Of a stretch of 64,000 bases of DNA, positions 36,265 to 48,213 are shown one piece after another. Both the position numbers and the translations under genes were made by a program. Positions within the stretch are counted from its first letter, which is position 1. Each line of letters begins with the position of its first letter. The DNA comes from Zingiber officinale (lineage: Eukaryota; Streptophyta; Magnoliopsida; Zingiberales; Zingiberaceae). The DNA lies in NCBI RefSeq assembly GCF_018446385.1, contig NC_056001.1:7893600-7957599 (forward strand), read 5' to 3'. The notes under the pieces are model-generated. The model was not told the origin of the DNA and did no database searches. It worked only from the letters and a program-made list of their open reading frames with translations.

Positions 36265-38450
36265 AATTCTATTTGCTACTCATGTCAAGTCATATTCTGT
36301 TGACTTCATAAAATTCTTGAAACTCCATTGAGGTAAATTCTCCTCCTCGATCAGAACACATAACTTTGATCTCAAGACCGCTCTCCTTTTCTATAGTAAC
36401 TTAAAATTTCTTGAATATGCCGAAGACCTCCGATTTTTTGCTTTAAGAAGTATACCCAAGTTTTTCTAGAAAAGTCATCTATGAAAAGAATGAAATAATT
36501 ACTCTTACCAAGTGAACTTGGCTTTATCGAATCGTAAACATCTGTGTGTATAAGTTCAAGCGGCTTTTGAGCTCTTGAACTTGACTCTTTTGGAAAACTT
36601 TTTCTAAATTGCTTCCCATGTAGACATGCTTCATATAATTGATTAGGATGTTTGATGCAAGGTAGTCCTCTCACTATCTCCTTCTTTGAAAGCAATTCTA
36701 GTCCTCCAAAATTGAGATGCCTAAATCCAAGATGTCATAGCCAAGTGATGTCTTTATAACAAGCTTTGAGACAATTAACAACATCATTTTGAATATTAAG
36801 CAAGAACATTCTATTTCTTGACATAAGCACCTTAGTAATTAATCAACCAATATCATCTTTCAAGATAAACATATTATCTTTTAGATGAATATCATATCTT
36901 TTTTCTAAGAGTTGTCCTAAGCTCAAAATGTTACTCTTCATATTTGGCACAAAGAATACATTTGAGATAAATTCATGTTTTCCATTCTTCAAACGAATAA
37001 GAATGTTATCTTTGCCTTTCACCTCGATCTTTGATTCATCCCCGAAGGATACATTACCACCAACTGATTCATCAAGCTCTACGAACATGTTTATTTTTCC
37101 ACACATATGATTGCTTGCACCAGTGTCGAGATACCAGATTGTATCTTCACCTTTTTCATTATCTTTATATGCTAGCAGTAGGGTGTTATCTTCTTCGTTC
37201 TTTTCTTTCATATAGTTTGCTCTTTCATATACTTTATTCTTGGGTGATCTACATTCTTTAGCATAATGCCCAAATTGTCACAATTGTAGCACTTAACTTG
37301 AGATTTATCGTACCTCGAATTTGTGTACCCTCTTTCACATCCTCTTGTTGAACGTTCTCCTCTTTCATTGTTGTTGTTGGAAACTCATCCTTGCTCATTA
37401 GGACAGCCTCGTCCATATCCACGACCTCTTCCACGTTGACTTCTATTGTTACTGAAGCTTTCATCTTTCTTTGTTGGTTGAAGAGTCATCTTTAAGAGTT
37501 ATTGAGTAATTTCTTCATTTATCTTCTTCTTTTCTTCATGGGCTTGTAATAAATCCAAGAGTTGCTCTATCATTATGGCTTGTAGATCCTTGGTCTCTTC
37601 GATGATGGTTGTAATGCTATCGAATTTTGAATCCAATGATCGAAGAATTTTCTCAATGATAATTACTTCTTCTAGTTTCTCACCATTTCTCTTTAGTTGA
37701 TTAGAAATGGTAGAGACTCTAGAAAAATAATCAGATACCAACTCACCTTCTTTCATATGAAGAGCATCAAATTGACTTCTTAATGTCTGAAGTCATACTT
37801 TTTTACCTTTTCTTCTCCTTGATATGAGACTTGGAGATTTTCCCATGCTTTTTTTTTCTCAAAACCATCCTCATCTAAAGCTTGATAAATGAGGAAGAGA
37901 GCCTTCTTGTCTCTCTTTCTTAAATCTCTCAGACTGTCTTTTTCAGTCTGAGATAGCGCCAAGTCATCATGCGGCTCAATGTACTTTTTTCTATAACCTT
38001 CCAAACATCATGAGCTCCAAGAAGTGTCTTTATCTTGATACTCCAATTATCATAATTGCTCGCCTTGAGTACTGGAACTTGGAAGGGAGTCATACCTCCA
38101 TTAGCCATGACTCTGATACAACTTTGTTGGAAAAAAGAATTATAAGAGAAAAATGCACTCTACGTGAAAGAGGAGGAGAATAAAACAAAGAACTCAACTT
38201 GCTTCATTCATTGGAAAAAGTATATATTTATAGGCTTATTGGATAAACACTAATCTCAAATACATTGAATCTAGACCTTTTTTATTTTTCTTTATTCTAT
38301 CTCCACGAAACTCTTATTCTTATCAAGATTGTCACCTCATCAAATTCTATCTCTATCCTATCATGAACTCTCAACAAGAATTGTCACCTCATCATTCTAT
38401 CTATATCCATAATATTTTATCTCTATCAAAATCATGTTTAATTTCCAATA
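36265..38450 (-). mobile_element. 5' part of a Copia retrotransposon fossil (minus strand)
   Basis: Read on the minus strand: a 326-base LTR (38125-38450), a primer site TTGTATCAGAGTC, gag beginning in an MANGG-like sequence with the UBN2-type region, a protease/DTGASNHMCG region, GAG-pre-integrase and the integrase core (IHTDVYDSIKP, FIDDFSRKTWVYFLK). The match stops at about 36.27 kb. The same LTR family occurs at 47351-47675 in the opposite orientation. The element is broken in several places. Confidence 0.8.
38125..38450 (-). repeat. 5' LTR of the rearranged Copia fossil
   Basis: TATTGGAAAT...CCAACA on the minus strand; collinear with 47351-47675, differing at roughly 20 positions by eye. 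Its outer flank reads ATTTC on the minus strand. Confidence 0.85.
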
Positions 38451-38729
38451 GAAATTAGTTAGTTGATCTAGTGTTGAGAATGATAATGAAATAGAGGTCT
38501 GCAATGCCAAAATAGATTTGGTTAGTGACTGACCAAGTGGGACTAGAAGACTACAAAATTAATGGAATCTTCGGATAAAGATATTGCAAATATTGTCTTT
38601 TTCTTTATATAAAGAAAGTCAATTGCTTCTGTGAAATTTTAATCTGATTAAAAGCTATGTAAACATGAAACAAATATTTTTTTCAAAAAGAAAATTGATC
38701 AAATTCAATGCCAGATAACAATAGACTTG

Positions 38730-39750
38730 TAGTGATGTGTAAATTATGCATGTTTTAAAGCATTATTTAGCATACATTTTGTTGCATTTCATGAGCATAT
38801 TTTGCATTAGCACACCCTCGTTCTATGTGTTTTTATTACTTTTACTCTTTTGCTTTGGAGAGCTGCTCTTTTCTTATTTTTATTGATAGGATGCATTCTT
38901 GGAGCTAAATTGGAACATAAAACCCTTGTAACATGGAGTTTAAGCAAGGAGAATGCTCTAGCCGTGCCCATGACATGGGCATGCTCCTACGACTAAAAAA
39001 AGAATAATGGAGCGAAAAAAGGCTCAACCTAGGCATGACCGTGCCTCATCATCGAGCCGAACATGGATTATATGGGAAGAAAATGACGTTCACAATATCA
39101 TCAAATTGAAGCTTAAATTAAGGAATATGCTATGGTCGTGTTTCATGACATGTGTGTATTCCTACAGATGAATTTTGGTGCAAAATAGAGCAAAAATGGA
39201 GTCTACAGCCTTTCACACGACTTCCCTATGCCTCAAGCAAGGTCGTGTCTAATTTCCCATTTTTCTCAAGCCAAACACGACCTAGCCATGCCTCCCAGGC
39301 ATGGCTGTGTTAGCCTCCGGCTCAAACTGTAGACTAAACTTCTAACGACCATAATTTTGAGCTCGGTTTGAGCCATAAGGCATCCGACCTATCAAAATGT
39401 AGATAATTTCAAGATTTGGTTTAGAGTGCAACTGAGAAAATCGAGTGTAAGGGGTAAAAAAACCTATTTTGGTAGAGCCCAACAAATCTGGCAGATCTGG
39501 AAAGCTTGGAGATGATATAAAAGGATCAAGAAAATCCTTGTTTGAGCCATCTTCGACCTAGCGGCTCCTCCCCTTCCTTGGGAGGAGGGTTCTCCCCTTT
39601 CCAGGGAACCCTAGAGTATTCATCTTCTCAGTCGTAGCGCACTAAAGGAGCTAGGAATCCATCCAAAGACACTGACATCACGTTGATAAGTATTCTCTTC
39701 TCTCTATTTGTTATTTTGAGTTGTAGAATGTCATTTTCTATGTATTGTGG
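38730..39750 (+). repeat. Possible LTR fragment of another element (Gypsy-like)
   Basis: Begins TGTAGTGATGTGTAAATTATGC, has GC-rich CGTGCCCATGACATGGGCATG phrases and a GATATAAAAGG box near 39513, followed by a leader-like stretch. This resembles plant Gypsy LTRs, but there is no partner copy, primer site or coding region in the window. Confidence 0.35.
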
Positions 39751-39966
39751 TGTAGAAATAGGAGATTTAGTTTCTGTATTTAGAAAAGATTAAGATTTAT
39801 TTATTTTTGGTAGCACTAAATTTAGGGAATTACAATCAACCAATTGATTGTCTTCCTAATTTATAGATATTCAGTTTCCTAGTTTAGTAGATGTATACTC
39901 TATATATATTATGATGTAAATTGTTTCCTCGAAGGATGAGAAAAAGGGAGATCATCAATTTCTTCA
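39751..39966 (+). repeat. 5' LTR of the 39.8-45.1 kb Copia fossil
   Basis: A 216-base repeat containing GGAGATTTAGTTTCTGTATT and ending TTCTTCA next to the primer site. It matches 44928-45063. Confidence 0.8.
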
Positions 39967-42900
39967 TGGTATCAGAGCAATAGTTCCTCGTTCGTTTTTT
40001 TTGTTCTAGCCGAATTATTTGTTCCTTTTGTTTTCTGGTAGCGTGGCGTCTCCCTCAACTTTCTCGGAAGTAACTTCCAAATCAGAGCCCACTACTGCGG
40101 TTTCCACCCGATTTTTCTCCACACCTTGTTACCAATCACAAATCGAATGGCCAAAACTTTCTGTAATGGTCCCAGTCTGTGTTCATGTTCGTATGTGGCA
40201 GAGGCAAGGATGGACATCTCACCAGTAAAATCGTTGCTCCAGAGGCCATCCAAATTTCGCTTAAGGAAGACTGATGATCATCTAGTTATGTCGTGGTTAA
40301 TAAACTCTATGACCACTGAAGTTGGAGAGAATTTTCTGATTCATAAAACAACCATGGAGATATGGGATGTTGCCTGTGAGACTTATTCCAGCATAGAGAA
40401 TACCTCATAATTATTTGATGTTGAGACATGGCTATACAATCTAAAACAGAGAAACCTAAATGTGACGTAGTACTTTAACAAGCTTACTCGCTGTTGGTTG
40501 CAATTGGATTTGTATGAGACACATTCGTAGAAGTGTGTTAATGTTCATCCATTTGTCGACAGATTGTTGAACAAAAACAGACTATAAGGTTTCTTCTTGG
40601 CCTGAACATATACTTAGACGAAGTTAGGGGGAGAGTTACGGGGATGAAACCCTTTCCCACCATTTGGGAAGCTTTTATAGAGGTTCGAAGGGAGGAAAGC
40701 AGGAAGAAATTAATATTACCCGAAGCCACGATCACCCCAGTAGTTGAAGGTTCAACCCTATTTACTCATATCCCTTCACAAAACAATAGGGCTGGAGAAG
40801 GTTGTCCATGGTGTGATTATTGCAAAAAACCTAGACACGTGAAACCAACTTGTTGGAAGTTGCATGGATGACCCACTGGATTGAAAGTCCTCCAATCGTC
40901 ATACTAGCTTTTTTGCACATCAAGGTACCTCATCTCCTATTTTTGTGTTCGAACTGATCAACCAAGGATGTGGATTGTTGATTCAGGAGCCTCAGACTAT
41001 ATGATGGGAGATTCCAGCATTCTCACGAACTTTCAACCTTGTTCTAGTCACTCATGAGTAAAAATTGCAGATGGCACAATTTCTCCAGTTGCAAGAACAG
41101 GATCTATACATATTATAGAAGACTTACATCTTTTATCTGTTCTTTTTGTTCCAAAGTTGAATTGCAATTTTCTTTTTATTAGTTAGATCACTTGGGATCT
41201 CAATTGCTTCACTAAGTTTTATTCCCATTCTTGTGTTTTTCAGGCAGTGTATTCGGGGAAGGTGATTGGCAGTGCTGATATGCATGGAGGACTTTATTTG
41301 CTCAAACAAAAGAACCTCCCAAGTAGTCAAGTTCATCAATCAAGTTGTGATTCCGAGTCAAGTCCAAAGTCTGTCAAGTTTGTTTCTAATTCCATGTCTG
41401 TTCCCAATTCTAAGTCTATCCCTATAGAGAGTCAAGTCATGTTGTGGCACTATCGCCTTGGTCATCCTAACTTTGCTTATATTAAAAAATTGTTCCCTCA
41501 TTTGTTCATCAATAAGGATTTCAATTATTATCAGTGTGATATTTGTCAATTAGCAAAGCATAAACGACATGTATACTCAAGTTTACTATATAAACTGTCA
41601 CATCCATTTTCAGTCATTCATAGTGATATTTGGGGGCTATCACGTGTGAAAAATATCAATGAGGCTCGGTGGTTTGTAACATTTATCGATGATCACACAA
41701 GAACCACATGGACATTTCTCATGAAAGAAAAATCCAAAACAACCATAATTTTTCAATCATTTCATACATTGATTTTAACACAGTTTAGAAGTCAAATCTA
41801 AGTTCTTAAAACTGATAATGTAAAGGACTATTTCAACTCCATTCTCAATCCTTACTTATCAAAATATGGAATTGTTTATAAAAGTTCTTGTATAGACACT
41901 CCATAATAAAATAGAGTGGCTGAACGGAAAAATAGACACTTGCTTGAAGTCGCCCATGCCAATATGTTCAATAATAATGTTCCTAAAAATTTTTGGGGGA
42001 GGCTATACTTACAGCCATATATCTAATCAATCGGATGTCAAGTTGTGTTTTAAAATTCCAAACACCTCGTCATGTTCTCACTAGAACACATCCTCAAATT
42101 CTTGCTTTCACCTTTGATTTTCCTCTTCGGATCTTTAGGTGCACCGCCTTCATCCACATTCATCATAGTCATCGTACCAAACTCAATCCAAAATCACTCA
42201 AGTGTATCTTTTTAGGGTACTCTTCTCATCAAAAAGGCTATAAATGTTATTCTCCTATTACTAGGAAAGTCTACAATTCCATGGATGTTACCTTCTTCGA
42301 GAGTCGATCCTACTTTCCCAAATCTGACATTCGGGGGAGAATAGTTCCAAAGAATATCAGATTTGGTATTTACTTTAGGATACTCAATCGGTTTTTGTTC
42401 CATTCGATTAGCCTTTAAATTCTAGCACTACACCTGATTCCAGTGCTACTCCTTTAAATTCCAGTACTACTCCTTTCCTTGCACCTCTTCAAATTGTCCC
42501 TGTCACTACAGAAGGTCAAAATCCATTGCAACTTGATACCAATAACACTGAGCTTTGTGTCTTTAGAAGGAGAACAACAATCAAGCAACCTAGAGAACTT
42601 CTGCAAACTCATCACTCTCAAACACAAGGACCAAATCCCACTGTATCTGACACTCACAATGGTATGAATTCCTCTCCTCATTATGCTCCTACTCCTATAA
42701 TTGATGATTCAGATTTTCCCATTACTTATAGGAAAGGGATCCGTGGATGCATTGAATATGCAATTCAAAGATATGTTGCATATGGAAAGTTGTCTCCATC
42801 TTACAAGGCATTTGTCACAAATCTAGACAGTGTTAAAGTGCCCCTATCTATTTAGGAGGCTCTCATATGACCAGAATGGAAGAAAGTTGTAGAAGAAGAG

Positions 42901-43791
42901 GTTTGGGCCTTAGAAAATAACAACACCTGGGTCTTGACAACAATACCACCTGGAAAAAATCTGGTTGGGTGTAAGTGGATTTTTATCGTCAAGTACAAAG
43001 CTGATGGGAGTATAGATAGGTTCAAAGCAAGACTTGTGGATAATGGATTCACTTAATCAAACAAAATTGACTATCAAGAGACCTTCACACCAGTGATCAA
43101 ACTAACCACAGTTCGAGTGTTACTATCCTTAGCAGTAAATCAAGATTGGCCATTATATCAACTTGATGTCAAGAACGCATTCTTGAATGGAGATCTTGAA
43201 GAGGAAGTCTACATGATCATACCTCCTGGACTAGAAAATAGGTCAAACCGAAACTTGGTGTGCAAATTAAGAAGTCATTGTACGGCTTAAAGCAGTCTCC
43301 TCGCGCATGGTTTGAGATATTTGCTAAGACTTTGACTGCCAATGGGTATCACAGTGTCAGGCAGATCACACATTGTTTGTTAAAGGTGAATCAGGAGGAA
43401 AAATGCTAATTCATATAGTATATGTGGATGATATCATCCTTACTAGAGATGTTTCAGAGGAAATTCTTAGGCTGAAAAAAGTGTTGGCAACCAAATTCAA
43501 AATCAAAGACCTTGGCACACTAAGATACTTTCTCGGATGGAGGTGGCTCGATCAAAGGAGGGTATTGTTATATCACAAAGGAAGTATATATTGGACTTGT
43601 TGAATGAAACCCGTTTTCTTGGCTGCAAACCTGCTGATACATCTATGGATTCTACAAAGAAACTGAATCGAAGTGAAGAAGGCATGCCAGTAGACAAGGG
43701 TAGGTATCAAAGGCTGGTTGGAAAGCTCATTTACCTATCACACACTCGATCCGACATTGCTTATTCGGTGAGTGTAGTCAGCCAACATATG

Positions 43792-44331
43792 TGTAAAGAT
43801 CTTGAGCGCAAAATAACACAAGCGTAGCAGAATAAACAACAAGATCCTTTCCACCATGTGAAGGAACCCGTATACTAATTCAAGGTTTAGAGTTATACCT
43901 TTATTGCATAAACACGAACTCCCGACAGCAACTTTGTCCTCGGTAGATCTCAGCATGATCAAGTGGCAGCACCTCTACGGTAACCACACGAACACGCTCC
44001 GTCAATTTCATGAACTCACGATTTAGAAAAGAACTAATTTTGTGGTGCTAGCCACTTAGAAGGTTCGGCTAAAGAGGAAGGAGGAAGAAGACTAAAAGAT
44101 CAAGAGTCTCTCATGAAAAAAGAGCTCAAAAGGCTTTTTATATTCTTCAAAGAATACCAAGAGTCTTTGACTTTTAGTCATCTTCCAATAATGATACAAT
44201 TAATCTCCATTAATCTATATTATCCTTTTAATGGGTTGGATTTATTATATTGGATTAACCATTAACCCAATAAGACATTAACCCAATAAGCCTAATCATC
44301 TCATAATTAACTCTTAGGACTAATACTAACA
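43792..44331 (-). mobile_element. Solo LTR nested in the Copia fossil
   Basis: A 540-base TG...CA sequence. On the minus strand it begins TGTTAGTATTAGTCC and has GAATATAAAAAGCC as a TATA box. It is flanked by identical five-base duplications ATATG (43787-43791 and 44332-44336). No internal domain is present, so it is the usual product of LTR-LTR recombination. Confidence 0.88.
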
Positions 44332-44927
44332 ATATGAATAATCCAACTGAGGATCATTTAGATATAGTGACCAGAATTTTGAGATGCTTGAAGATGACTC
44401 TTGGTCATGGATTACTCTTCAAAAGAGTGGAAGCCATGTAGTTGAGATTTACACAGATGCAAGTTGGGCAGGAGAACAAACTAATAGAAGATTAACTACT
44501 GGTTACTGCTCCTATATTTGGGGGAATCTTGTCACTTGGAGAAGCAAGAAACAAGTTATGGTTTCTCGCAATAGTGCAGAATCAGAATATCGAGCTCTTG
44601 CTCTTGGTATATACGAAGGAATGTGGTTACAAAGATTGCTAAGGGAACTTAATATTGAAGTTTAAGCCCTAGTGAAGATGTTTATTGATAGCCAGGTAGT
44701 CATTAGTATAGCTAAAAATCCAGTGCATCATGATAGGACGAAACATATCGAGATTGATCATCATTTTATCTCTGAAAAGGCCAACATAGGAATCATTCAG
44801 CTTAGCTACATTCCTACAAGACAGCACATTGCTGATGTCCTCACCAAGGCACTTCCAAGAGTCAATTTTGATGAGTTGAATTTCAAGCTTGGTTTGTATA
44901 ACATATACAACTCAGCTTGAGGGAGAG

Positions 44928-45063
44928 TGTAACAATAGGAGATTTAGTTTTTGTATTTAGAAAAGATTAAGATTTATTTATTTTTGGTAGTAATGAATTT
45001 AGGAAAGTATAATCAACTAATTGATTATCTTCCTAATTTATAGATATTCAGTTTCCTAGTATA
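44928..45063 (+). repeat. 3' LTR (partial) of the Copia fossil
   Basis: Aligned with the first about 135 bases of 39751-39966; similarity fades after GTTTCCTAGT. Confidence 0.75.
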
Positions 45064-45132
45064 TAGATTTATTTCTCGCAACAGTTCGTAATCTATAGTG
45101 GCTTGGTGACCGGCGTTCTTTGTTTTAGTTTT

Positions 45133-47675
45133 CGAGTATTCACCTCATGTTGCTCTGCATTACATGCTAAATGGAGTAGCAAATAGAAAGAATCGAACCA
45201 TCCTTGACATGACAAGGAGCATTCTCAAAAGTAGGAGGCTACCAAAGGAACTTTTGGCAGAAGTTGTTGCATGTGTAGTATACTTATCCAATCGATCACC
45301 GACAAGGAGTGTGTGTGGCAAGACACTATAAGAAGCATAGAGCGGAAAGAAGCCTGGGATTTCTCATCTAAGAGTTTTTGGGAGTATAGCCCACATTCAT
45401 GTACCTGATGAAGCAAGAAGCAAATTGGATGATAAAAGTAAGAAGTTTATTTTTATTGGCTGTGATACTAACTCAAAAGGGTATAAGTTATACAATCCAA
45501 ATACTAGGAAGACAATCATCAGTCGGGATATTGTATTTATTGAAGAAGAAGAATGGAATTGGGAATCTCAAAATGAAGATTACAACTTCTTCCTATACTT
45601 TGAAGAAGAAGATGTTTGGTTGGAGCAAACAATAGAAGATCCTACTACTCCATTAATAACACCAACATCAAGTACTCAAGGAAATTCATCTGCATCAACT
45701 TCAAGTGAAAATTCAAGTGAAAGAGTACCACGCTTTAGAAGTTTATGGGACCTTTACGAGGTAACTGAAAATCAAGATAATATTACTCTATTTTGTCTCT
45801 TTGCTAATTGTAAACCTATAGATTTCCAAGAAGCTATAAAGAGCAAAAAGTGAAAAGATGTGATGGATGAAGAAATCAATGCGATCAAGAAGAATGGTAC
45901 ATGAGAGTTAACTCCACTTCCTGAAGGACATAAAGCGATTGGTGTGAAGTGGGTGTACAAAATAAAGAATAATGTCAAAGGAGAAGTTGAAGGATATAAA
46001 TCAAGATTGGTGACAAAAGGCTACGGTCAAAGTTCTGACATTGACTATGATGAGGTATTCGCTCCCGTTGCTTGATTAGAAACTGTCAGACTAATCATTT
46101 CTTTAGCAGCCCAAAATAAGTGGAGAATACATCAAATGGATGTAAAATCTGCTTTTTTTAAATGGAATTCTTGAAGAAGAAGTCTATATTCGGCCGCCAT
46201 CAGGTTATGAAGTCAAAGGACAAGAAGACAAAGTTCTAAAATTAAAGAGGGCTTTCTACCGGCTAAAGCAAGCACCAAGGGCATGGAATAGCTGGATAGA
46301 CAAGTACTTGCAAGAGAAAGGCTTTATCAAATGTCCTTATGAACATGCACTTTACATTCAGAGTAAGGATAAAGATATTTTGATTGTATGCCTATATGTC
46401 GATGACTTGATCTTCACAAGAAGTAATCCAAGTATGTTTGGAGAATTCAAAGAAGCAATGACTAAGGAGTTTAAGATGATTGATATTGGGCTCATGACAT
46501 ACTATTTGGGTATCGAAGTGAACCAAAGGGAAGATAGAATCTTCATCTCACAAGCAGGTTATGCGAGAGAGATATTAAAAAAGTTCAAGATGGATAACAA
46601 TAAGCCCATAAATACCCCAGTAGAATGTGGAGTCAAGATATCAAAGTATGATGAAGGAGAAAAAGTTGATCCAACATTTATCAAGAGCTGGGTTCGAAGT
46701 TTACGATACTTGACGTGCACAAGACCTGATATCCTTTATGCTGTTGGACTTGTTAGCCGCTACATGAAAAATCCAACTACCACCTGCCTTAAGATCGCTA
46801 AGAGAATTTTGCGTTATATCAAAGGTACGATAGATTTTGGATTGCTTTATTCAACATCTAACTAGTTCAAACTTGAAGGATATAGCAACAGTGATTGGGG
46901 TGGAGATATGGATGATAGAAAGAGTACTACGGGATTTGTGTTCTTTATGGGAGATACAACTTTCACTTGGATGTCGAAGACATAACCTATTGTCACACTT
47001 TCTACTTGTGAAGCGGAGTACATGGTCGCGACCTCGTGTGTTTGCCATGCTATTTGGCTCAAAATTTATTGAATGAGCTGAGTTTACCACAAGAAGAGGC
47101 AACCAAGATTCGAGCTGATAACAAGTCTGCAATAGCACTAGCAAAGAATCCAGTTTTTCATGATAGAAGCAAACACATCGATACGCGCTATCACTATATT
47201 AGAGAGTGCATTACAAAGAAAAAAGATGTAAGTGGAATATATAAAGTCTCAAGATCAAGTTGTTGATATTTTTACCAAGCCACTCAAATTCGAAAACTTC
47301 ATCAAGAAGCGATATTTGTTTGGAGTCACAAAATCAAGTTTAAGAAGGGGTGTTGGAAATTAAACTTGATTTTGATAAAGATAAAATATTATGGATAGAG
47401 ATAAATGATGAGGTGGCAATTCTTGATGAGAGTTCGTGATACGATAGAGATATAATTTGATGAGGTGACAATCTTGATAAGAATAAGAGTTTCGTGGAGA
47501 TAGAATAAAGAAAGATAAAAAGGGTCTAGATTTAATGTATTTGAGATTAGTGTTTATCCAATAAACTTATAAATATATACTTTTTCCAATGAATGAAGCA
47601 AGTTAAGTTCTTTGTTTTATTCTCCTCCTCTTCCACGTAGAGTGTATTTTTCTCCCATAATTCTTTTTTCCAACA
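45133..47675 (+). mobile_element. 3' part of a Copia retrotransposon fossil (plus strand)
   Basis: Begins in the C-terminal part of integrase (NGVANRKNRTILDMTRS), then reverse transcriptase (CLYVDDLIFT), RNase H ([23 protein letters not shown]), a purine tract and a 325-base LTR (47351-47675). Its LTR is the same family as 38125-38450, and it carries those element parts that the minus-strand piece lacks. It is broken in several places. Confidence 0.8.
47351..47675 (+). repeat. 3' LTR of the rearranged Copia fossil
   Basis: TGTTGGAAATTAAAC...TTTTTTCCAACA, followed by ATTTC, the same five bases that flank the inverted partner LTR. Confidence 0.88.
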
Positions 47676-48213
47676 ATTTCTGCTAACGCTAATGTTGGAT
47701 GCATTTGATTCTTCCACTTGTATTTCCCTTGTTGAAATCTAGTACCCAGGGATTTGATAGTAGAAGAGATACTTTTCTTAGGACTATAAGCTCTAGGACC
47801 ATCCTTGATAACAACTAGCATTAGCTTAGTTTACTCGGTAGTAAACTCATATTATGTTGTATCTATGGTGTTCAAAATTTCTGATCCTGTAGTTAACAGG
47901 AGACAACTAAGTTAGTTACTAAATTCTGATGGTTGGATACTGTAGATAACTGAATACCTGGTGTTGGGTTGCAGTTGAGATTTCAAGAGGTGGAGATGAA
48001 GGATACATAAGAAATGGAGTGAGTGCATGATGAATTTTGGCTTTGTTTAAGTTTGTGAACTATATATTTGCAGTTCAAAACCTCTGATTCTAGTACAACT
48101 CTAACTTTTGGATGCTGTAGCTATAAAGCTAGGTTGGATTTGAGCTAGAATTTCAAGATGCGGAGAAGAAGAGACTAAAAGGGCTATCTTTTTAATAAAT
48201 TTAAAAAGGTCAA
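47676..48213. other. Between retrotransposon and LINE, no gene seen
   Basis: About 540 bases of AT-rich DNA. A 72-residue minus-strand frame (47603-47821) overlaps the LTR and is not supported. Confidence 0.35.

Larger units (their letters stand above)
39751..45063 (+). mobile_element. Copia retrotransposon fossil with solo LTR inserted
   Basis: A 5' LTR (39751-39966) starting TGTAGAAATAGGAG is followed by primer site TGGTATCAGAGC. Then come gag with a CDYCKKPRHVKPTC knuckle, protease with a WIVDSGAS-type site, integrase (FIDDHTRTTWTF), reverse transcriptase (VYVDDIIL) and RNase H (YTDASWAGE ... TKHIEIDHHFI). A 3' LTR copy (44928 onward) starts TGTAACAATAGG but is incomplete at about 45063. 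A solo LTR of another family interrupts the polymerase part. It is broken in many places. Confidence 0.8.
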
